Source: Nevskia sp.
GTDB lineage: Bacteria; Pseudomonadota; Gammaproteobacteria; Nevskiales; Nevskiaceae
Length of the DNA: 64,000 bases
NCBI RefSeq assembly: GCF_021732705.1
Contig: NZ_JAKFUM010000005.1
Span: forward strand, 29,584 to 93,583
Direction: 5' to 3'
In this document: positions 8,030-15,604 of the stretch, piece by piece
Numbering within the stretch: the stretch's first letter is position 1
Layout of the letters: each line of letters opens with the position of its first letter
Program-made: the position numbers and the translations under genes
The notes under the pieces: model-generated
What the model saw: only the letters and a program-made list of their open reading frames with translations
What the model was told of the DNA's origin: nothing
The model's database searches: none

Positions 8030-8530
8030 ATGGCCACGATTACCCTCCACGGCAATGCCTTCAGCACCAATGGCGACCTGCCGAAGCCGGGCAGCGATGC
8101 ACCGGGCTTCCGCCTGGTCAACGGCGACCTGAAGGACGTCACGCTGCATGACTACGTCGGCAAGAAGAAGGTGCTGAACATCTTCCCGTCGATCGATACG
8201 CCGACCTGCGCGATGTCGGTCCGCAAGTTCAACGAGAAGGCAGCCGGCCATGACGACACCGTCGTGCTGTGCATCTCGGCCGACCTGCCGTTCGCCCAGA
8301 AGCGCTTCTGCGGCGCGGAAGGCATCAGCAACGTGCAGACGCTGTCGCTGATGCGCGGCGCGAGCTTTGCCGACGAGTACGGCGTCAGCATCGAAAACGG
8401 CCCGCTGGCCGGCCTGACGGCGCGCGCCGTGGTCGTGCTCGATGCCGCCAACAAGGTGCTGCACAGCGAACTGGTCACCGAAGTCGCCGACGAGCCGAAC
8501 TACGACGCCGCGCTGAAGGCGCTGGCCTGA
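8030..8530 (+). CDS. tpx: Thiol peroxidase, atypical 2-Cys peroxiredoxin
   Basis: Tpx reduces hydrogen peroxide and alkyl hydroperoxides using thioredoxin. This 166-residue protein has the peroxidatic Cys60 in [16 protein letters not shown] and the resolving Cys94 in RFCGAEGI, one residue off the E. coli numbering (61 and 95); Cys81 is also conserved. A clear GAGGAG ribosome binding site precedes the ATG. The gene sits 27 bases after gcvPA and inside the glycine cleavage cluster, which is not its usual context, so it may share the riboswitch-controlled transcript. Confidence 0.96.
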   Translation: MATITLHGNAFSTNGDLPKPGSDAPGFRLVNGDLKDVTLHDYVGKKKVLNIFPSIDTPTCAMSVRKFNEKAAGHDDTVVLCISADLPFAQKRFCGAEGISNVQTLSLMRGASFADEYGVSIENGPLAGLTARAVVVLDAANKVLHSELVTEVADEPNYDAALKALA

Positions 8531-8563
8531 TCCGATCCTGACCTGACCACGCCGAGCCCGCCG

Positions 8564-8935
8564 ATGCGCCGCCTGCTGATCCTGCTGCTGTTCGCCGTGA
8601 CCGCGCTTGCCGGCTGCGGCGGCGCGTCCGACCCGCCCGCGCTGGTGGATCAGCAGGCCTTCATCGGCGAATGGACCGCGCCGCTGATGAATCTGACGAT
8701 CACGCCGGATGGCTATCTGGCCTACCGGCGCATCGGCGAGAACGGCCAGGCGCGCGAGATCACCGCACCGCTGAAGTCGTTCTCGACGAAGAAATTCTCG
8801 GTCGGCGTCGGCTGGTTCGACACCACGTTCAAGGTCGATGTGCCGCCGTACCGCGATGGCGCGGTCTGGCGGATGACCGTCGACGGCGTCGAGCTGGTGC
8901 GTCCGGCCGACGGCGAGCCGCCGCCCGAAGCCTGA
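8564..8935 (+). CDS. Small lipoprotein of unknown function
   Basis: The 123-residue product starts with a type II signal peptide: basic MRR, a leucine-rich core and lipobox LAGC, with the lipidated Cys at residue 18. The remaining hundred residues look like a small beta-rich domain containing FIGEWT and [13 protein letters not shown], as in lipocalin-like or META-like surface proteins; no family can be named with confidence. It lies 33 bases after tpx and 62 bases before gcvPB, inside the gcv cluster. The residue after the Cys is Gly, so outer-membrane sorting is plausible. Confidence 0.75.
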   Translation: MRRLLILLLFAVTALAGCGGASDPPALVDQQAFIGEWTAPLMNLTITPDGYLAYRRIGENGQAREITAPLKSFSTKKFSVGVGWFDTTFKVDVPPYRDGAVWRMTVDGVELVRPADGEPPPEA

Positions 8936-8997
8936 GCCGCGCCGTCACCACCGAATTCCGCTGTTCCCGCTTTTCTTCGCCTCACGAGCCCATCCGA

Positions 8998-10542
8998 ATG
9001 TCACTCGCCGCCGTCCAGCCGCTGCTGATCGCCTCCGTTCCCGAAGCTCCGGCCGCCCAGCCGATGCTCGCGCCGCTGACACCCGTGGAACCGCTGATCT
9101 TCGAAGTGTCGCGTGCCGGTCGCAGTGCCGCCGCGCAGCGGCCGATTCATCCGGCGTCGGTCACGCTGCCGCCGCACCTGAAGCGCGGGACGCCGCCGGC
9201 GCTGCCGCAGGTGTCGGAACTGCAGGCCGTGCGGCACTTCACGCGACTGTCGAAGCTGAATTTCAGCATCGACACGCACTTCTATCCGCTCGGCAGCTGC
9301 ACGATGAAATACAACCCGCGGGCCTGCAACACGCTGGCGATGCTGCCGCAGTTCCTGAGCCGCCATCCGCTGGCGGTGGACGCGAACTCGCAGGGCTTTC
9401 TGGCCTGCATGTTCGAACTGCAGGAAATCCTGAAGGATGTCACCGGCATGGCCGGCGTCAGCCTGACGCCGATGGCCGGCGCACAGGGCGAATTCGCCGG
9501 GGTCGCGATGATCCGCGCCTATCACCGCGCCCGGAACGATCTGGCGCGCACCGAAATCCTGGTGCCGGATGCCGCGCACGGCACCAATCCGGCGACGGCG
9601 ACGATGCTCGGCATGACCGTGCGCGAGATTCCGACCAATGCCGAAGGCGATGTCGATCTCGAGCGGCTGGCCGCCGTCGTCGGCCCGCAGACCGCCGGCA
9701 TCATGCTGACCAATCCGAGCACGCTCGGCGTGTTCGAACGGCAGATCGCGGCGATCGCCAAGCTCGTCCACGAAGCCGGCGGTCTGCTGTATTACGACGG
9801 TGCCAATCTCAACGCGATCCTCGGCGAAGTGCGCCCGGGCGACATGGGCTTCGACGTCATTCACATGAATCTGCACAAGACCTTCTCGACGCCGCACGGC
9901 GGCGGCGGGCCGGGTGCCGGCGCCGTCGGCGTGTCGCAGCGTCTGCTGCCGTTCATGCCGATCCCGGTCGTCGGTCAGTCCGACAGCGGCTACCGCTGGC
10001 TTGACGAACGCGACCTGCCGCAGACCATCGGCCGCCTGAGCGCGTTTATGGGCAATGCCGGCGTGCTGCTGCGCGCGTATGTCTACGCCCGCCTGCTCGG
10101 GCGCGAAGGCATGACCCGCGTCGCCGCGTTCGCGACACTGAACGCCAATTACCTGCAGGCGCGACTGCGCGAGCACGGCTTCGATCTGGCGTTCCCGACG
10201 CGCAAGGCCACGCATGAATTCATCGTGACCCTGAAGCGCCAGAAGCAGACGATCGATCTCACCGCGACCGACATCGCCAAGCGCCTGCTCGACTACGGGT
10301 ACCACGCGCCGACCGTGTACTTCCCGCTGCTGGTGCCGGAATGCCTGCTGATCGAGCCGACCGAGACCGAGGACAAGGAAACGCTCGACGCCTTCGTTGC
10401 CGCCATGTGCGCGATCTGGGACGAGGCCAAGCGCGACATCGCCTTCGTCAAGGGCGCGCCGTACACGATGCCGGTCCGTCGATTGGACGACGTGCGCGCC
10501 GCGCGGCAGCTCGACATCCGCTGGGCACCGACTGCCGGCTGA
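8998..10542 (+). CDS. gcvPB: Glycine dehydrogenase (decarboxylating) subunit 2
   Basis: This 514-residue protein is the C-terminal half of the split P protein and carries the PLP-binding Lys294 in [18 protein letters not shown]. Other family blocks are [36 protein letters not shown] and [10 protein letters not shown]. The ATG at 8998 was chosen because family similarity starts shortly after it and the sequence further upstream belongs to the lipoprotein gene in another frame. The N-terminal 25 residues are Pro/Ala-rich and less conserved. It pairs with GcvPA to make the active decarboxylase. Confidence 0.96.
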   Translation: MSLAAVQPLLIASVPEAPAAQPMLAPLTPVEPLIFEVSRAGRSAAAQRPIHPASVTLPPHLKRGTPPALPQVSELQAVRHFTRLSKLNFSIDTHFYPLGSCTMKYNPRACNTLAMLPQFLSRHPLAVDANSQGFLACMFELQEILKDVTGMAGVSLTPMAGAQGEFAGVAMIRAYHRARNDLARTEILVPDAAHGTNPATATMLGMTVREIPTNAEGDVDLERLAAVVGPQTAGIMLTNPSTLGVFERQIAAIAKLVHEAGGLLYYDGANLNAILGEVRPGDMGFDVIHMNLHKTFSTPHGGGGPGAGAVGVSQRLLPFMPIPVVGQSDSGYRWLDERDLPQTIGRLSAFMGNAGVLLRAYVYARLLGREGMTRVAAFATLNANYLQARLREHGFDLAFPTRKATHEFIVTLKRQKQTIDLTATDIAKRLLDYGYHAPTVYFPLLVPECLLIEPTETEDKETLDAFVAAMCAIWDEAKRDIAFVKGAPYTMPVRRLDDVRAARQLDIRWAPTAG

Positions 10543-10735
10543 AAGCAGGGCGGGTGATTGGCGGCGGTGTGCGGCGCGCGATTGCGACATTGCCGGCTCG
10601 AGCATCGTGCAGCCTTCCGCGCCGGCCGGCCGACACGATCACGCGCGCGCTGGCCGGCTGATTCGCGCGATATCTTCGGCCTGCCGGCATCGCTTATCCT
10701 GCCGCTCGAAATTGTGACGGGGACACCGGACGGCG

Positions 10736-11095
10736 ATGGCAGATGGCATCAAGGGCTGGCGGCGGATCATCCGCGCCACCAAGGTCAGTTACGACGGGAT
10801 GGGCTGGGCGCTGCGCGAGGAAGAAGCGTTCAGGATCGAGCTGGTGCTGTTCTTCCTGATGGTGCCGTTCGCTTTCTGGCTTGGTGAAAACGCCGTCGAG
10901 CGCGTGATCCTGTTCTGGAGCCTGCTGCTGGTGCTGGTCGTCGAGCTGCTGAACACCGCGGTGGAAGTCGTGGTGGATCGCATCGGCCTCGAACGTCATG
11001 TATTGTCCGGTCGCGCCAAGGACCTGGGGTCCGCGGCGGTCCATCTTTCTCTGCTGCAGGTCCCGCTGGTCTGGGGCCTCATCATCTTCGGCTAA
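10736..11095 (+). CDS. dgkA: Diacylglycerol kinase (DgkA family)
   Basis: This 119-residue inner-membrane enzyme phosphorylates diacylglycerol to phosphatidate, recycling the diacylglycerol released during glycan or LPS modification. The catalytic signature is complete: REEEAFRIE near residue 27, then ELLNTAVEVVVDRIG and HVLSGRAKDLGSAA. Three hydrophobic helices are visible, as in the E. coli enzyme of similar length. It is 20 bases upstream of the PfkB-family kinase gene and probably co-transcribed with it. The roughly 190 bases before it show no recognisable signal. Confidence 0.95.
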   Translation: MADGIKGWRRIIRATKVSYDGMGWALREEEAFRIELVLFFLMVPFAFWLGENAVERVILFWSLLLVLVVELLNTAVEVVVDRIGLERHVLSGRAKDLGSAAVHLSLLQVPLVWGLIIFG

Positions 11096-11114
11096 CGGAA
11101 CTCACGGAAACACC

Positions 11115-12056
11115 ATGTCTGCACTGATTTGCGGCTCGCTCGCCTATGACACGATCATGGTGTTCAGCGGCCAATTCAAGAACGAAATCCTGCCGGACAA
11201 GGTCCACATCCTGAATGTGGCGTTCCTCGTGCCGGAACTGCGCAAGGAATTCGGCGGCACGGCCGGCAACATCGCCTACAACCTGAAGATGCTCGGCGGC
11301 GAACCGCTGCCGATGGCCACCGTCGGCAAGGATTTCGCCAGCTACGCGACCTGGCTCGACCAGCACGGCATCTCGCGCCACTACGTCAAGACCATCCTCG
11401 AGGCGTACACCGCGCAGGCGTACATCACCACCGATCTCGACGACAACCAGATCACCGCGTTCCACCCGGGTGCGATGAGCTTCGCCCATACGCAGGACGT
11501 GCATGCCGCGATCAAGGCGGGTGCCACGATCGGCTCGGTGTCGCCGGACGGCCGTGACGCGATGATCCTGCACGCACAGCAGTTCGCCGAAGCCGGCCTG
11601 CCGTTCATCTTCGACCCGGGTCAGGGCTTGCCGATGTTCGGCGGCGACGAGCTCAAGGATTTCATCGAAAAGGCGACCTACGTTGCCGTCAACGACTACG
11701 AATCCGAGATGATCATGGCCCGCACCGGCCTGAGCCTGAAGCAGATCGCCGATCGCGTCGAAGCGCTGATCGTCACCCGCGGCGGCAAGGGATCGACGAT
11801 CTACACCAAGGCCAAGACCTACGAGATCCCGACGGCCTCGGCGCAGGCGCTGGCCGATCCGACCGGCTGCGGCGACGCCTACCGCGGCGGCATCCTGTAC
11901 GGCCTGCTGAACGGGATCGACTGGGAAACCACCGGCCGCATCGCGTCGCTGATCGGCGCGATCAAGATCGAACGCCCGGGCCCGCAGAATCACTACGTCA
12001 CGCCGGAGCAGTTCCGCGCCCGCTTCAAGAAGGAATTCCGCTACGACCTCGCCTGA
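11115..12056 (+). CDS. PfkB-family carbohydrate/nucleoside kinase (adenosine kinase-like)
   Basis: This 313-residue ribokinase-fold kinase has the N-terminal GSLAYDTIM motif, the substrate-lid region GGTAGNIAYNL, and the C-terminal anion-hole signature DPTGCGDAYRGG with the catalytic Asp254. The signature has Cys where most PfkB members have Ala (TGAGD). The overall pattern resembles bacterial adenosine kinase-like proteins; a sugar substrate cannot be excluded. The start is the ATG at 11115, with ACGGAAA a few bases upstream. It is the last gene before tRNA-Thr. Confidence 0.85.
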   Translation: MSALICGSLAYDTIMVFSGQFKNEILPDKVHILNVAFLVPELRKEFGGTAGNIAYNLKMLGGEPLPMATVGKDFASYATWLDQHGISRHYVKTILEAYTAQAYITTDLDDNQITAFHPGAMSFAHTQDVHAAIKAGATIGSVSPDGRDAMILHAQQFAEAGLPFIFDPGQGLPMFGGDELKDFIEKATYVAVNDYESEMIMARTGLSLKQIADRVEALIVTRGGKGSTIYTKAKTYEIPTASAQALADPTGCGDAYRGGILYGLLNGIDWETTGRIASLIGAIKIERPGPQNHYVTPEQFRARFKKEFRYDLA

Positions 12057-12145
12057 TCGACATCGCGAAAGCCAGTTCGGGCCGCTCAGGCTCACGCCGG
12101 CATCAAGACGGCCAAAAAAACCCGCATCTCGCGAAAGTTTCCCCT

Positions 12146-12151
12146 TATAAT
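12146..12151 (+). promoter_or_regulatory. Consensus -10 element for tRNA-Thr
   Basis: A perfect TATAAT lies ten bases before the tRNA 5' end and is followed by a GC-rich discriminator (CGCGGCCCGCG), as expected of a stringently controlled stable-RNA promoter. No good -35 is visible at 16-18 bases spacing. Confidence 0.5.
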
Positions 12152-12161
12152 CGCGGCCCGC

Positions 12162-12237
<76 letters not shown>

Positions 12238-12303
12238 TGAATCAAGGATTCACGCGCGGCGCAGGCGCGTTGTCCAATATCTGTTCAATATTGTCAGTTG
12301 CTC

Positions 12304-12328
12304 AAGGCCGCCTGGTGCGGCCTTTTTT
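12304..12328 (+). terminator. Intrinsic terminator after tRNA-Thr
   Basis: The perfect eight-base-pair stem AAGGCCGC / GCGGCCTT with loop CTGGT is followed by a run of T residues. It ends transcription of tRNA-Thr and any read-through from the kinase gene. Confidence 0.9.
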
Positions 12329-12444
12329 GTGGGTCACGGCGCCAGCGCCACCTGCGAATCAGTGTCGTCGACGACGTCGCTTCGCTGGCCTTCATCCCAA
12401 GCCGGGTCGAACAGGCAGGCAGCCGCGTCGACCCGTGATGTGCC

Positions 12445-13896
12445 TCAGCGCGCCAGGATGTCCGCCAGCGTCCGGCTGATCTTCGACGACAACCGGATCA
12501 TCTCGATCCGTGGCCAGGTCTGGCGCTGGCCTTCCAGCAGCATGTCGCCGATTTCATCGTGCGTCAGCGGCGACAGCAGCTTGAGCGGGGACACCAGACG
12601 CCGTTCCGGGGCGATGTTGATATCGCCGACGTACTGCTGCGACAGCAGGTCATGCAGGACCTTGTTGACGGTGCCGACCGACGAGGCCGGCAGATACTTG
12701 CCGAGCACCACGTCGGTTGATTGCACCAGATTGCGGGCCGAGGTCTTGACCAGATCGACCACTGGCTGCAGGCGGCTGGCGTCGAGCTTGCGGTCCCGGA
12801 ACATCGGCAGCAGCACCGGGTTGATGTAACTGACGATGTAGTGGTTGGTCCCGTACAGCCGCGCCAGTTGCCGCGCGGGCAGATCGGCCGCAAAGACGCC
12901 GTCGATCCATCGGCAATTCAGATAGTTGACGGTACGGCCGTCACTGTCGCGGGCCAGCAGCTGCACCGGCCCAAACAGGCCCGGCACCGCACAGGAAGCG
13001 CGCACGGCGGAGCGGATCAGCACGTGCGGCGAGGTGATGGCGTTCAAGAGGCGCGGGCTCTGGTGACGCTCGCAGGGGCTGACCGAAATGCTGATGTTGC
13101 GGCCGGAGCGTTCGAAGGCTTCGCGGAAGGTCAGGTCCGGGATCAGGCGTTCGAATGTGGCATCGAAGGAACTGGCGCCGAACAGTCGGCGCAGGCCGGT
13201 TCTGCGTTCGATAGCGTTGGGTCGCCACGGTTCGCCGAAAAAGATGTTGTCCGGCTTCAGGAAGCCTCGCAGTTCTTCGTCGGTACGGGTGCCGACGACT
13301 GCCGCCACGATCGCGCCGGCGCTGGAGCCGGAAATCACGTTCGGCAGGACACCCTGCTCGAACAAGGCCTTGGCCACACCGAAGTGGAAGAACATCAACA
13401 TGCCGCCGCTGGACATCATCAGCGCCGATCGGCCGTAGCAGTGGCTGGCGCGACGGAACAGATCGAGTCGGATGGCGGCGGGCAATTCCGATTCCAGACG
13501 CGAATCGAGGTAGCGCAACGTGTCGGCCACGGCATCGACATAGTCCGTGATCAGCTGCTTGGTCCCGAAGTAGGCCTTGCTGTGCAGCACCGGCTTGCCG
13601 ATGCCGCCGAGATTGCCGTGCACCCCTTCTTCCAGAGCGAAGACAAGGCCGCGAACATCGCCGCGCGCCCGCAGGGCCCGCAGGTGATCCAGCCGCTCGC
13701 GGATCGTGGCGTGGTCGTACAGGTTGGAACGCTCGCGCAGCTTCCAGCGCGCACGGCCACTGTGCTCGTCGATCTGTCGAGCGATCCGCGACCAGTCGTC
13801 GTAATCGTTCGCCGCACGCAGCATCTGCCGGGCGACAGCCTTGCGGTTCAGCGGGTTTCGGGCACGCGGCGCGGCGTCGGTGAACGCGGAAGTCAT
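12445..13896 (-). CDS. Patatin-like phospholipase with DUF3336 N-terminal region
   Basis: This protein of about 483 residues has the DUF3336-type N-terminus (RQMLRAANDYDDWSRIARQID), then a patatin domain. The oxyanion glycine loop is MMSSGGMLMFFHFGV, the serine lipase motif is GSSAG (Ser192 in this numbering), and the catalytic Asp is in WIDGVFAADLP. It is expected to hydrolyse phospholipids or acylglycerols using a Ser-Asp dyad. In-frame ATGs also exist at 13983 and 13941. The 13896 start is preferred because the upstream residues are Arg/Ser-rich and unlike the family, and an AT-rich -10-like stretch adjoins 13983. It is divergent from the GST gene. Confidence 0.85.
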   Translation of the reverse strand: MTSAFTDAAPRARNPLNRKAVARQMLRAANDYDDWSRIARQIDEHSGRARWKLRERSNLYDHATIRERLDHLRALRARGDVRGLVFALEEGVHGNLGGIGKPVLHSKAYFGTKQLITDYVDAVADTLRYLDSRLESELPAAIRLDLFRRASHCYGRSALMMSSGGMLMFFHFGVAKALFEQGVLPNVISGSSAGAIVAAVVGTRTDEELRGFLKPDNIFFGEPWRPNAIERRTGLRRLFGASSFDATFERLIPDLTFREAFERSGRNISISVSPCERHQSPRLLNAITSPHVLIRSAVRASCAVPGLFGPVQLLARDSDGRTVNYLNCRWIDGVFAADLPARQLARLYGTNHYIVSYINPVLLPMFRDRKLDASRLQPVVDLVKTSARNLVQSTDVVLGKYLPASSVGTVNKVLHDLLSQQYVGDINIAPERRLVSPLKLLSPLTHDEIGDMLLEGQRQTWPRIEMIRLSSKISRTLADILAR

Positions 13897-14154
13897 CGAA
13901 GAAAGGATCGGTCGCAGGCGGGTCGGTCGGGCTGGGGTCATGGCAACGACCGACGCCGACCATCGGATTCGATACGGTTCCATATTATCGGCCTATGCGC
14001 GACGACCGGAGGCACGACCGGCCAGAGAGGGCCGAGCCCCGGCATCCCTTGATCGGCGTCGTGCCCGCTTGGGTCCGCGCGAGCCTTCGGCAGACATCGG
14101 CTGCGCCAGTTGCTAGCGTGCCGGGTCACAGACCGACCCGACCGGAGCACCACG

Positions 14155-14775
14155 ATGTCAGACGCCGTCCATTTCTATACCAACCCGATGTCGCGCGGAC
14201 GGATCGTGCGCTGGATGCTGGAGGAGGTCGGCATGCCGTACGACACCACCGTGCTCGACTACGGCACGACGATGAAGGACCGCGCCTACCGGGCGATCAA
14301 TCCGATGGGCAAGGTCCCGGCGATCGTGCATCGCGGCGTGGTGGTCACCGAATGCGCCGCGATCTGCGCCTATCTCGCCGATGCCTTCCCCGAATCCGGG
14401 CTCGGACCGGCACCGGGCGCCACCGGCGACTACTTCCGCTGGCTGTTCTATGCCGCCGGCCCGGTCGAGCAGGCAGTCATCAACAAGGCGCTCGGGGTGC
14501 AGGTGCCGGCGGAGCGTCGCGGCATGGTTGGCTACGGCCAGTTCTCCGATGTGATGGACGTGCTGGAAGCCGCGGTTGCCGGCAAGCGCTACGTCGCCGG
14601 TGATCGCTTCAGCGCCGCCGATGTCTATTTCGGCTCGCAGATCGGCTGGGGCCTGCAGTTCGGCTCGATCGAGCACCGTCCTGCATTCGAAGCGTACTGG
14701 AACGGCATCAAGGACCGTCCGGCCGCGATCCGGGCGCGGGCGATCGACGATGCGCTGGTTCCGCCGAAGGACTGA
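14155..14775 (+). CDS. Glutathione S-transferase family protein
   Basis: This 206-residue protein has a thioredoxin-like N-terminal domain with the SRGRIVRWMLEE helix, the cis-proline GKVPAIV and the VVTECAAICAYLAD glutathione-binding block at about residues 60-75. An all-helical C-terminal domain containing RYVAGDRFSAADVYFGSQI follows. It probably conjugates or reduces small electrophiles with glutathione; the specific substrate is unknown. The start is the ATG at 14155. It is followed by more than 800 bases without an intact gene. Confidence 0.9.
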   Translation: MSDAVHFYTNPMSRGRIVRWMLEEVGMPYDTTVLDYGTTMKDRAYRAINPMGKVPAIVHRGVVVTECAAICAYLADAFPESGLGPAPGATGDYFRWLFYAAGPVEQAVINKALGVQVPAERRGMVGYGQFSDVMDVLEAAVAGKRYVAGDRFSAADVYFGSQIGWGLQFGSIEHRPAFEAYWNGIKDRPAAIRARAIDDALVPPKD

Positions 14776-15604
14776 ACCGAGCTGGAATTGCGACGCCCGA
14801 GGCATCGCCCGATGCACCGCCCGATGCGCCGATGGTGACCGTCAAGCTCGACCGTGTCAGTTCTCCAAGATCGCTCAGCGCGCGGCCGACGATGCTTTGA
14901 TCCGAGCTAGCGAGCGCTTCTGGTGCGGACAGGCTGTCAAAGCCGCTCATTGTCGATGCGATTTCCCCGCAGATCGCGATCACCGCTCGCCAATCACGTT
15001 GCCTCTGCCGTAATCGCTGCAGCGACGAATTTGTCGTCGTCAGGGTCAGCCGACCACCGCAGGAGATCGAAGTTGACGGGTTCAGGTGAGAGGCAATGGG
15101 TCACGGCGCTGAAATCAGGCAGCAGCGACTTGCGCGTTTCGATGCTGAGTTAGCGATCTGATTTCGATCGCCACAGGCACGTTTCGAGTTTCCGAAAGCT
15201 GTCTTCCGAGCACAACGAGTTGGCAACTCGTCGATCCATGGCGACCCGCTCAGCGCCCATCGGCCAACAAACGGGCGAGTCCTGCTTCCGTCAATCGCAA
15301 CGCATTCGCCCGGTGTGCCGCTCGGTCGAGCGTGTGCTGCGGGCGATGCGCGCAACACGCGCGCAACGCTTCGTCATCGTCCGCAGGGACCATCACCCCG
15401 AACACGGCGGGTCACTCGAACCGGCGCTTATTGATCGAGGTCGATGAACTCGCCGAAACGGGTTCTCGCGTCATTTGCAGTGACGGTTTGCAGGGGGCTT
15501 CCCGTCGCCACGCGGTTGGATCAAACCCGTCGAATCGTTCGAATGCAATGAATGGTTCGAGGTCCCAACGCCGGCATTCACGGCATGGAACCCCGATTTC
15601 CATA
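14776..15604. other. Gene-poor stretch between GST gene and acnA
   Basis: No intact gene is supported here. Base composition is visibly less GC-rich than in neighbouring genes. On the minus strand several short frames read like interrupted protein, including one of 51 codons with a GTG start (15405 to 15250, ending ALRLTEAGLARLLADGR) and the pseudogene-like series at 14790-15260. No hairpin with a T-run follows acnA. Confidence 0.5.
14790..15260 (-). pseudogene. Possible decayed gene of unknown family
   Basis: Reading the minus strand from an ATG at 15260, the frame runs through RRVANSLCSEDSFRKLETC, is broken by a TAA at about 15150, and continues in the same frame through LLPDFSAVTHCLSPEPVNFD and WSADPDDDKFVAAAITAEA to a TGA near 14998. 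A one-base shift there gives DWRAVIAICGEIASTMSGFDSL and a further open stretch towards 14790. The composition looks protein-like across the breaks, as expected of a gene inactivated by one nonsense and one frameshift change. No family was recognised, and chance open frames in GC-rich DNA remain possible. Confidence 0.3.

Noticed and set aside
12445..13983. The longest start (13983) for the patatin-like gene.
   Set aside because: The first 29 residues do not look like the family, and an AT-rich -10-like element lies just at that start, so a downstream ATG is more likely; this is not certain.
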